7,554 nucleotides of DNA from Treponema sp. (GTDB lineage Bacteria > Spirochaetota > Spirochaetia > Treponematales > Breznakiellaceae): contig JAISND010000045.1 of the NCBI GenBank assembly GCA_031276615.1, positions 1 through 7,554 of the forward strand, read 5' to 3'. Numbering within the stretch: the first letter of the stretch is position 1; each line of letters opens with the position of its first letter. Of the stretch, positions 1 to 5,719 are shown piece by piece. The notes beneath the pieces are model-generated. The model worked only from the letters and a program-made list of their open reading frames with translations. It was not told where the DNA came from and did not search any database. Made by a program: the position numbers and the translations under genes.

Positions 1-198
1 AATCTTGAAGATGTAAATATTGCCATTACCAGTTCGGGGGATTCCTACAATATAAACCAGAGGCTTATCAAGGCAATAACCGAACACGATCCGCAAAAGG
101 CTTACTATGTTATGCAGCAGTACTTTAAATTTGTCAAGGAAAACAAATTTCTAAAGAAACCGAAAATTGGCCGCGGGGAAAAGCATCGCGGAAAATAG
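1..198 (+). CDS. GntR/FadR-type transcriptional regulator, C-terminal end (partial)
   Basis: The reading frame is open from the first base and stops at TAG 196-198, giving the last 65 residues of a protein that begins outside the window. The stretch NQRLIKAITEHDPQKAYYVM followed by QQYFKFVKEN has the pattern of the last helices of an FCD effector domain: a helix with an 'H/QxxLIxAI' start, an acidic turn (xxDPQKA), then an 'A..M..y...v' helix. FCD domains sense small organic acids or sugar derivatives in FadR-subfamily GntR repressors. The end is a basic tail (KKPKIGRGEKHRGK). No DNA-binding domain is visible, so the family call rests on this pattern alone. The codons are AT-rich, unlike every gene downstream. 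A role in regulating the transporter operon is inferred only from adjacency and the palindrome at 337-353. It could be another all-helical protein. Confidence 0.55.
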   Translation, partial: NLEDVNIAITSSGDSYNINQRLIKAITEHDPQKAYYVMQQYFKFVKENKFLKKPKIGRGEKHRGK

Positions 199-336
199 CC
201 ACCGTCAGGGGGCCGGTCGTGGAGCGAATGAGCCTCCGCGGAGCAGGTTTCGGGGTATTAGATCCCACTGCGAACAAACCGGTTGTCCCGGCCGGCCCGA
301 AAACAGCGGCGGGGAAACCGGCCGTACATTTCCCAC

Positions 337-353
337 ATTGACATTATGCCAAT
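337..353. promoter_or_regulatory. Imperfect 17-bp palindrome over the -35 box (candidate operator)
   Basis: ATTGACATTATGCCAAT reads as an inverted repeat centred on base 345, with 7 of 8 pairs complementary; only A341/C349 fails. The half-sites are ATTGxCAT and ATGxCAAT. It covers the whole TTGACA -35 hexamer, so a bound dimeric repressor would block RNA polymerase. The partial regulator-like gene ending at 198 is the natural candidate ligand-responsive repressor. That link is inferred from proximity and from the habit of GntR-type proteins of binding short palindromes in neighbouring promoters. Confidence 0.4.
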
Positions 354-366
354 AACAGGTAAGAAT
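338..366 (+). promoter_or_regulatory. Candidate sigma70-type promoter of the transporter operon
   Basis: A perfect -35 hexamer TTGACA lies at 338-343, and a -10-like AAGAAT (4 of 6 matches to TATAAT, including the conserved second A and final T) lies at 361-366 with an ideal 17-bp spacer. Transcription would start around 372-374, leaving a short leader of about 35 nt before the ATG at 408. This is the best promoter match in the gap and sits directly before the first gene of the operon. The -10 box is weak, which suits a regulated promoter. Not experimentally supported. Confidence 0.5.
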
Positions 367-397
367 AGAATCTTATTCCCTTGTAAAATACGGAATT

Positions 398-404
398 GGA
401 GGAG
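398..404 (+). promoter_or_regulatory. Shine-Dalgarno site fixing the start of the first binding-protein gene
   Basis: GGAGGAG lies 3 bases before ATG 408 (5 bases if only the GGAGG core is counted). A TTG at 396 in the same frame would overlap this site and add four residues (MEEK) ahead of a normal signal peptide. The ATG at 408 is therefore the start. Confidence 0.85.
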
Positions 405-407
405 AAA

Positions 408-1637
408 ATGAAAAAACTGATACTAAGCGCCCTGGCTCTTGTTCTGGGCAGCGTCCTGGTTTTCGCGGGGGGCGCGAAACAGGACGGCGCGGCATCATCC
501 GCGGAAAAGCCAAATTACCGCATCGGCATTGTGACCAGTACGGTTTCCCAGGCAGAGGATAACTTCCGGGGCGCCGAGGAACTCATCAAACGCTACGGCA
601 GGGTTGCCGACGGCGGCATCATCCAGCATGTTACCTATCCGGATCAGTTTATGACCCAGCAGGAAACGACCATCACCCAGATAACCACGCTGGCTATGGA
701 CCCGCTGATAAAGGCCATTGTAATAAACGAAGCCGTCCCCGGCACGGCCGAAGCCTTTAAGCGCATCAAGGAAAGCCGCCCCGACATCATGCTCTTTGCC
801 GGGGAATCCCACGAGGACCCCCTGGTAATCCAGCAGTCCGCCAGCATGGTCATCAGCGCCGACTTCATCAGCCGGGGCTATACCATCATCTGGGCGGCCA
901 AACAGCTGGGGGCCAAGACCTTTGTACATATCAGCTTTCCCCGGCACATGGGCTATGAATCCCTGGGAACCCGCCGGCAGATCTTTGAAGCCGCCTGCAA
1001 CGACATGGGGCTTAAGTTTGTGTTTTTGAGCGCCCCCGACCCCACCTCCGACGTAGGGGTGGCCGGCGCCCAGCAGTACATTATGGAGCAGACTCCCCAG
1101 TGGGTGGCCCAGTACGGCAAGGACGCGGTGTTCTTCTGCACCAACAACGCCCACACCGAACCCCTGCTCAGGCAGCTTTTGGCCTACGGCGGCCAGTTTG
1201 TCGAGGCTGACCTTCCAAGCCCCCTCATGGGATACCCCGGCGCCCTGGGGCTGGACCTTTCGGCGGAAGCGGGAAATTTCCCCGCCATCCTCAAAAAGGT
1301 TGAAGAGGCGGTCCTCGCCAAAGGCGGCTCCGGCCGTTTCGGCACCTGGGCCTATTCCTACGGCTTCAGCGCTTCCGCGGGGCTTGGGGAATTTGCCAAA
1401 CGTATCCTGGACGGCAAGGCCAGGCTGGACAGTACCGCGGACCTTTACAGCGCCCTGGGAGAATTCACCCCCGGCGCCAAATGGAGCGGCGGTTTCTATG
1501 TGGATCAGGCAACGGGCGTCCGGGCAAAGAATCAGCTTTTGGTCTATATGGATACCTACATTTTCGGCAAGGGCTATCTTCCCTCGACCCAGCAGACGGT
1601 ACCGGAAAAGTATTACCAGATTAAGTTCCAGAAGTAA
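408..1637 (+). CDS. DUF3798-family periplasmic substrate-binding protein 1
   Basis: This 409-residue exported binding protein is presumed to capture the ligand of the ABC importer encoded downstream. Residues 1-20 form a signal peptide: MKK, then a hydrophobic run, then VFA before GG. There is no lipobox cysteine, so signal peptidase I cleavage after A20 is likely. The core starts near Y37 (YRIGIVTSTVSQ) and carries stretches I associate with DUF3798 proteins: GGIIQHVTYPDQF, ADFISRGYT, FPRHM, SAPDPTSDVGVAGAQQ, GYPGALGLDL and GGSGRFGTWAY. The alternation of beta-strand-like segments (IGIV, AIVI, IMLFAG, TFVHIS, KFVFLSAP, AVFFCTN) fits a type I periplasmic-binding-protein fold. Its length is usual for the family. 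It heads the operon, behind the candidate promoter. It is paralogous to the next gene, about 72% identical over 373 gap-free residues. It has two cysteines, C197 and C244. The substrate is unknown. Confidence 0.88.
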   Translation: MKKLILSALALVLGSVLVFAGGAKQDGAASSAEKPNYRIGIVTSTVSQAEDNFRGAEELIKRYGRVADGGIIQHVTYPDQFMTQQETTITQITTLAMDPLIKAIVINEAVPGTAEAFKRIKESRPDIMLFAGESHEDPLVIQQSASMVISADFISRGYTIIWAAKQLGAKTFVHISFPRHMGYESLGTRRQIFEAACNDMGLKFVFLSAPDPTSDVGVAGAQQYIMEQTPQWVAQYGKDAVFFCTNNAHTEPLLRQLLAYGGQFVEADLPSPLMGYPGALGLDLSAEAGNFPAILKKVEEAVLAKGGSGRFGTWAYSYGFSASAGLGEFAKRILDGKARLDSTADLYSALGEFTPGAKWSGGFYVDQATGVRAKNQLLVYMDTYIFGKGYLPSTQQTVPEKYYQIKFQK

Positions 1638-1688
1638 GCCGGAAAGCAATCTGGAAAAGCAGGTTGAAGAATCGAGTTGAACGAAAAC

Positions 1689-1752
1689 AAGCCGGTTCAC
1701 CGGATGTATCCGAAAACAAAAGTTTTGGAACCGGCTTATTATTTTATTTTTT
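1689..1752 (+). terminator. Branched inverted repeat with T-rich run between the two binding-protein genes
   Basis: A perfect 10-bp stem (AAGCCGGTTC at 1689-1698 with GAACCGGCTT at 1728-1737) encloses 29 bases. These can form two further hairpins back to back: CGGAT/ATCCG (1701-1705 with 1708-1712, or four pairs around a TGTA loop) and AAAAC/GTTTT (1713-1717 with 1722-1726, loop AAAA). The result is a three-way junction. The closing stem is followed by a T-rich run (1739-1752, with A interruptions) that touches the Shine-Dalgarno site of the second gene. It may be a partial terminator, an attenuator or an mRNA-stabilising element that sets unequal expression of the two receptors. No independent promoter for the second gene is evident. 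An ordinary terminator has a small loop, so the branched interior is unusual. Confidence 0.55.
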
Positions 1753-1762
1753 GGAGGAAGGA
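1753..1762 (+). promoter_or_regulatory. Shine-Dalgarno site fixing the start of the second binding-protein gene
   Basis: GGAGGAAGGA precedes ATG 1764, with 6 bases after the GGAGG core. The frame remains open upstream to a TTG at 1677, but that would put 29 residues, partly encoded by the hairpin, in front of a standard signal peptide. The U-rich run just upstream leaves the site unstructured and could enhance ribosome loading. Confidence 0.85.
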
Positions 1763-1763
1763 A

Positions 1764-3002
1764 ATGAAAAAGTTACTGACAGCCGTTCTGGTTTTAATCC
1801 TGGGCGGCGCGGCGGCCTTCGCCGGCGGCGGAGGGCAGCAAAGCGGAGGCTCGTCCCAGGCGGCCCAGCCGGCGTATCACATCGGCATTATGACCGGCAC
1901 GGTTTCGCAGTCGGACGATGATCTCAGGGGAGCGGAAGAACTGATTAGGCGTTACGGCGCGGTAGCCAACGGCGGCATCATTCAGCATGTTACCTTCCCG
2001 GACAACTTCATGGCCCAGCAGGAAACCATGATCACCCAGCTTACCACCCTGGCCGACGATCCCCTGATGAAGGCGATTGTCATGAACCAGGCCGTGCCCG
2101 GCTGCGCGGAAGCCTTCCGCCGGATCAAGGAAAAACGGCCGGACATCCTGCTCTTCGCGGGACAGCCCCAGGAGGACCCCCTGATTATCCAGAAGGTGGC
2201 CGACCTTGCGATTAACGCCGACTTCATCAGCCGGGGCTATACCATTCCCTGGGAGGCCAAACAGCTCGGCTGCGACACCTTCGTGCATATCTCCTTCCCC
2301 CGGCACATGAGTTCCCAGACCCTGGGACTCCGCCGCCAGATCTTCGAGGAAGCCTGTAAAGACCTCGGCCTGAAATTCGTGTTTGTCACCGCTCCCGACC
2401 CCACCTCCGACGTGGGCATCGCCGGGGCGCAGCAGTTCATCCTTGAGCAGACCCCCCAGTGGGTGGCCCAGTACGGCCAGAAGGCCGCCTTCTTCGTCAC
2501 CAACGATGCCCACTGCGAACCCCTGCTGCGGCAGCTTATCCGGGAGGGCGGCTACTTCCCGGAAGATTCGCTCCCCTCGCCCATCAAGGGTTACCCCGGC
2601 GCGCTGGGCATCGACCTGACCGCCGAAAAGGGAAATTTCCCGGCCATCCTCAAAAAGGTTGAACAGGCGGTTGTGGATCAGGGCGGTTCCGGCCGTTTCG
2701 GTACCTGGGCCTATTCCTTCGGCTATTCCTGCAGCGTGGGCCTCGGCGAATACGCCAAGGCCATCCTCGACGGCAAGGCCAAGATTGACAGCCGGGACGA
2801 TCTTTTCGCGGCCCTGGGCGCCTCCACGCCCGGCGCTTCCTGGAAGGGAATCTACTACCAGGACGCCGCCACCGGCGTGCGCGCCAGGAATCAGATTCTG
2901 GTTTACATGGATACCTACATCATGGGTAAAGGTTACATGCACGCCACCGATGTGACGATTCCCGAGAAATATTTCAACATCAAGTTTCAGAAACCCAACT
3001 GA
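1764..3002 (+). CDS. DUF3798-family periplasmic substrate-binding protein 2
   Basis: This 412-residue exported receptor is a tandem paralogue of the preceding gene. The signal peptide is residues 1-20 (MKKLL, hydrophobic run, AFA before GGGG), without a lipobox cysteine, followed by a flexible G/Q/S-rich linker to about residue 36. The core from Y38 (YHIGIMTGTVSQ) aligns without gaps to protein 1. The shared blocks are GGIIQHVT, ADFISRGYTI, FPRHM, APDPTSDVG, EQTPQWVAQYG, GYPGALG, GGSGRFGTWAYS and VYMDTYI. Divergence concentrates around residues 136-152, 175-178, 242-264 and 321-324 and in the C-terminal turn, which could reflect a different or broader ligand. It has five cysteines (C114, C170, C198, C251, C323) against two in protein 1. 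Two receptors sharing one permease/ATPase set is the simplest reading. It is followed by a hairpin that separates it from the membrane-component genes. The substrate is unknown. Confidence 0.88.
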   Translation: MKKLLTAVLVLILGGAAAFAGGGGQQSGGSSQAAQPAYHIGIMTGTVSQSDDDLRGAEELIRRYGAVANGGIIQHVTFPDNFMAQQETMITQLTTLADDPLMKAIVMNQAVPGCAEAFRRIKEKRPDILLFAGQPQEDPLIIQKVADLAINADFISRGYTIPWEAKQLGCDTFVHISFPRHMSSQTLGLRRQIFEEACKDLGLKFVFVTAPDPTSDVGIAGAQQFILEQTPQWVAQYGQKAAFFVTNDAHCEPLLRQLIREGGYFPEDSLPSPIKGYPGALGIDLTAEKGNFPAILKKVEQAVVDQGGSGRFGTWAYSFGYSCSVGLGEYAKAILDGKAKIDSRDDLFAALGASTPGASWKGIYYQDAATGVRARNQILVYMDTYIMGKGYMHATDVTIPEKYFNIKFQKPN

Positions 3003-3012
3003 TGAAAAGTTT

Positions 3013-3044
3013 GGCGGCTGCCCAACGGCAGCCGCCCTTATTTT
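3013..3044 (+). terminator. Hairpin terminator or attenuator after the second binding-protein gene
   Basis: A perfect 10-bp GC-rich stem (GGCGGCTGCC 3013-3022 with GGCAGCCGCC 3027-3036) closes a CAAC tetraloop and is followed by CTTATTTT. The T-run is short and interrupted, so termination is probably partial. It starts 10 bases after the stop codon and ends just before the Shine-Dalgarno site GAAGGA (3045-3050) of the ATPase gene. In binding-protein transporter operons such hairpins commonly keep the receptor mRNA abundant relative to the membrane components. Confidence 0.75.
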
Positions 3045-3056
3045 GAAGGAAATGAG

Positions 3057-4640
3057 ATGGCACAGGATGTCCCCCTCTTAAAACTTGAAGGCGTTACCAA
3101 GGACTTCTACGGCACCACCGTTCTTTCGGGAATCAGTTTTTCCCTGAACCGGGGGGAGATTCTCGGCCTTGTCGGGGAGAACGGCGCGGGCAAGACCACC
3201 ATGATGCGCATACTTTTTGGCATGTCCGACATTATTGAAACCGGCGGCTACGGCGGCTCCATTTACGTTGAAGGCAGGCCGGTTTCTTTCAGGAGTCCCT
3301 TTGAAGCGCTGGACGCGGGCATCGGCATGGTTCACCAGGAATTTTCGCTCATACCCGGTTTTACCGCCTGCGAGAACATCATGCTGAACCGGGAACCCGC
3401 CGCCTACAATCTCTCGGTGGAGCTTTTCGGGGAGCGGCTTGCCACGCTCAAACGGGGCGAGATGCGGGAACGCGCGGCGCAGGCCCTTTCAAAGCTGGGG
3501 GTGAACATCTCGCCGGAAACGGTGGTTTCGGAAATGCCCGTGGCCCACAAACAGTTTACCGAAATTGCCAGGGAGATAAGCCGGAATCAGGTAAAGCTGC
3601 TTGTTCTGGACGAGCCGACCGCGGTGCTTACCGAGGGCGAGGCGGATATCCTCCTTGACAGTCTCAAACGGCTTGCGGCCGAGGGAATCGCCATCATCTT
3701 TATTTCTCACCGGCTTCACGAAATCATCGAGATCGCCAGCCGGGTACTGGTACTCCGGGACGGGCATCTCATAAGGGACATCGAAAATTCCGGGCTTTCC
3801 GTCAAGGATATTACTACCTGGATGGTGGGACGCGAGGTTGACGCGTCGGAACGTACGGAAAAGCGCGAGCTTGGCGGCGAAGCCTTCAGGGTTGAGAACC
3901 TCTGGGTTGACATGCCGGGTGAGACCGTGCGGGACGTTTCCTTCTCGATTAAAAAAGGCGAAATCTTCGGCATAGGCGGCCTTGCGGGGCAGGGCAAGCT
4001 GGGGATACCCAATGGCATTGTCGGCCTTTACGCGGCCGGCGGCAGGGCATGGATAGACGGCGGGATTCTTCCCCTGGGCGATCCGAGGAAGGTACTCGAC
4101 GCGGGGGCGGCCTTTGTATCGGAGGACCGCCGCGGCGTGGGACTCCTTCTTGACGAAAGCCTTGAGTGGAACATTGCCTTCGGCGCCATGCAGACCAGGG
4201 GACAGTACCTGAAAAAATTCTTCGGCGGGCTGTTCAGCCTGCGGGACGAAAAGGCCATGCGCGCCCTTGCCGAGGAGTACATCAAAAAACTGGAAATCAA
4301 ATGTACCGGTTCACAGCAGCCCGCGAAGGAACTGTCCGGCGGGAATCAGCAGAAGATATGCCTTTCAAAGGCCTTTGCCCTGGATCCCAAACTTCTCTTT
4401 GTTTCCGAACCCACCAGGGGCATCGACGTAGGGGCAAAGAAGATCGTCCTCGACACGCTACGTTTTTACAACCGCCGGAGGGGAACCACGATTGTTATGG
4501 TTTCCAGCGAACTTGAGGAACTCCGTTCCATTTGCGATCGCATCGCCATTGTGGACGAGGGAAAGATCGCCGGTATCCTTCCGCCTGATTCACCGGCCGC
4601 CGAATTCGGACTTTTGATGTCGGGAGAAAAAATAGCATGA
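3057..4640 (+). CDS. ABC importer ATPase, double nucleotide-binding domain (RbsA/MglA-like)
   Basis: This 527-residue cytoplasmic protein has two fused ATPase domains and would energise the two permeases that follow. Domain 1 (about 7-255) has Walker A GENGAGKTT (40-48), Q-loop Q94, Walker B LLVLDE (181-186) and switch H218. Its signature is degenerate: MPVAHKQF around 160-167 where LSxGQ is expected. Domain 2 (about 277-524) has a Walker A-like GLAGQGKL (308-315) lacking the Ser/Thr after lysine, and a canonical signature LSGGNQQK (426-433). Its Walker B-like LLFVSEP (446-452) has S450 in place of aspartate with E451 kept, and S484 stands where the switch histidine would be. Lopsided nucleotide sites occur throughout the carbohydrate/nucleoside-type double ATPases, but the Walker B serine is less usual. 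The start ATG follows GAAGGA by 6 bases; an out-of-frame ATG at 3052 is ignored. The stop overlaps the next gene by 4 bases (ATGA). Confidence 0.93.
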   Translation: MAQDVPLLKLEGVTKDFYGTTVLSGISFSLNRGEILGLVGENGAGKTTMMRILFGMSDIIETGGYGGSIYVEGRPVSFRSPFEALDAGIGMVHQEFSLIPGFTACENIMLNREPAAYNLSVELFGERLATLKRGEMRERAAQALSKLGVNISPETVVSEMPVAHKQFTEIAREISRNQVKLLVLDEPTAVLTEGEADILLDSLKRLAAEGIAIIFISHRLHEIIEIASRVLVLRDGHLIRDIENSGLSVKDITTWMVGREVDASERTEKRELGGEAFRVENLWVDMPGETVRDVSFSIKKGEIFGIGGLAGQGKLGIPNGIVGLYAAGGRAWIDGGILPLGDPRKVLDAGAAFVSEDRRGVGLLLDESLEWNIAFGAMQTRGQYLKKFFGGLFSLRDEKAMRALAEEYIKKLEIKCTGSQQPAKELSGGNQQKICLSKAFALDPKLLFVSEPTRGIDVGAKKIVLDTLRFYNRRRGTTIVMVSSELEELRSICDRIAIVDEGKIAGILPPDSPAAEFGLLMSGEKIA

Positions 4641-5719
4641 GCGACGGTGAAAAAATATTGGACGGCGGCTCCTTCGGCAGCAGGATCAGGGAGTTCGTAA
4701 CCGACTTCGGCTGGCCGCGGCTCATCATTTTCTTTTTTGTGGTAGTCCTCTTTATCGCGGCGCCCTTTGTGGGCGTCAAGGCCGACAGTTCCCTCAAGGA
4801 CGTGCTGGTACGCTTCGGGCAGAACGGCGTCATGGTTCTGGCTATGGTGCCCATGATGCAGTCCGGTTCCGGGCTTAACTTCGGCCTGCCCGTGGGTATC
4901 ATCGCCGGGCTTCTGGGTTCCACCCTTTCCATGCAGTGCGCGTTTACCGGTTTTGCCGGCTTCTTCATGGCGATTGTTTTCAGCCTGCCCTTCGCCCTGG
5001 TGTTCGGCTGGCTCTACGGACTCCTGCTCAACAAGGTCAAGGGCGAGGAAATGACTATCGCCATGTACGTCGGTTTTTCGATTGTCACCTTTATGGCGAT
5101 CATGTGGCTTATACTTCCCTATACGAACCCCACCATGGTCTGGGGCTATACGGGGAAAGGTCTCCGGACGACCATTACCCTTGACGGTTACTGGTCGCGG
5201 ATTCTCAACAACTTTCTTGTGGTAAAGATAGGCCCCTTCTTTGAATTCCCCACCGGGGCAATTCTTTTCTTCGTCCTCATGGCTTTAATCATGTGGCTTT
5301 TTATGCGCAGCCGTACCGGCACGGCCCTTACCGCGGTCGGTTCCAACCCCGGCTTTGCGCGCGCCGGCGGCGTTTCGGTTAACAGGTGCCGTATCATCGG
5401 GGTTGTCGTTTCCTCGATTTACGGCGCCATCGGGATTCTTACCTACCAGCAGGGTTTTGGTTTTATCCAGCTTTACCAGGCCCCCCTTTACATGGCCTTC
5501 CCCGCGGTGGCGGCGGTGCTTTTGGGCGGCGCGTCGGTGAACAAGGCAAGCATACTCAACGTGGTGGTGGGAACCTTCCTCTTCCAGAGCATACTCACCA
5601 TGACTCCTTCGGTTATCAACAACATTATCCAGACCGACATGTCCGAGGTCATCCGCATCCTCATTTCCAACGGAATGATCATTTATGCCTTAACCCGAAG
5701 AACGAAGGTGGCCAAATGA
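4637..5719 (+). CDS. ABC importer permease 1 (RbsC-like, BPD_transp_2 family)
   Basis: This 360-residue integral membrane protein is one half of the presumed heterodimeric pore. Hydrophobic spans are visible near 28-45, 64-76, 83-100, 104-131, 141-161, 206-224, 252-269, 284-299, 305-322 and 338-353. After the span ending near 224, TGTALTAVGSNPGFARAGGV (227-246) and VNR match the cytoplasmic coupling loop of RbsC-type permeases, where the 'AxGxNxxxARxxGI' pattern contacts the ATPase. LLGGASVNKASI (295-306) is the second family-like motif. ATG 4637 overlaps the ATPase stop (ATGA), with GGAG at 4623-4626 upstream, so translational coupling is expected. Motifs NFGLPVG and LLGGASVNKAS are mirrored in permease 2, showing paralogy. 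Lengths of 300-400 residues are normal for this family. Confidence 0.92.
   Translation: MSDGEKILDGGSFGSRIREFVTDFGWPRLIIFFFVVVLFIAAPFVGVKADSSLKDVLVRFGQNGVMVLAMVPMMQSGSGLNFGLPVGIIAGLLGSTLSMQCAFTGFAGFFMAIVFSLPFALVFGWLYGLLLNKVKGEEMTIAMYVGFSIVTFMAIMWLILPYTNPTMVWGYTGKGLRTTITLDGYWSRILNNFLVVKIGPFFEFPTGAILFFVLMALIMWLFMRSRTGTALTAVGSNPGFARAGGVSVNRCRIIGVVVSSIYGAIGILTYQQGFGFIQLYQAPLYMAFPAVAAVLLGGASVNKASILNVVVGTFLFQSILTMTPSVINNIIQTDMSEVIRILISNGMIIYALTRRTKVAK

Larger units (their letters stand above)
199..407. other. Intergenic region with GC-rich palindromes and the operon promoter
   Basis: This 209-bp gap separates the regulator-like gene from the first binding-protein gene. It holds perfect short palindromes CTCCGCGGAG (234-243), AACCGGTT (277-284) and GGCCGGCC (290-297), but none is followed by a T-run, so no convincing terminator for the upstream gene is seen. 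Bases 287-310, read on the minus strand, resemble part of the 123-bp repeat at the far end of the window. The last 70 bases are AT-richer and carry the promoter and operator candidates. The short open frame at 167-355 lacks a Shine-Dalgarno site and recognisable protein features, and is not called as a gene. Confidence 0.6.

Noticed and set aside
199..330. tRNA or small structured RNA gene in the first gap
   Set aside because: No T-loop GTTCRA pattern, anticodon arm or matching acceptor stem was found; only short unconnected palindromes.
167..355. 62-codon + strand open frame in the first intergenic gap
   Set aside because: It overlaps the end of the upstream gene in another frame, has no Shine-Dalgarno site, is low in hydrophobic residues and ends inside the promoter region.
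396..407. TTG start for the first binding protein
   Set aside because: It overlaps the Shine-Dalgarno sequence itself; ATG 408 gives a standard signal peptide.
408..470. Lipoprotein signal in the binding proteins
   Set aside because: The leader ends FAGG with no cysteine near the cleavage site in either protein, so membrane anchoring by lipid is not supported.
495..1700. 401-codon minus-strand open frame opposite the first binding-protein gene
   Set aside because: It is a GC-rich codon shadow. The same thing occurs opposite the paralogue (1794-2942), and the + frame encodes a clear family member with a signal peptide.
1677..1753. Independent promoter for the second binding-protein gene
   Set aside because: TTGAAC (1677-1682) and TTGGAA (1725-1730) were tried as -35 boxes, but neither has an acceptable -10 at 16-18 bp.
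1677..1763. 29-residue N-terminal extension of the second binding protein
   Set aside because: It is encoded by the hairpin region, precedes a normal MKK signal peptide and has no Shine-Dalgarno site; ATG 1764 has a strong one.
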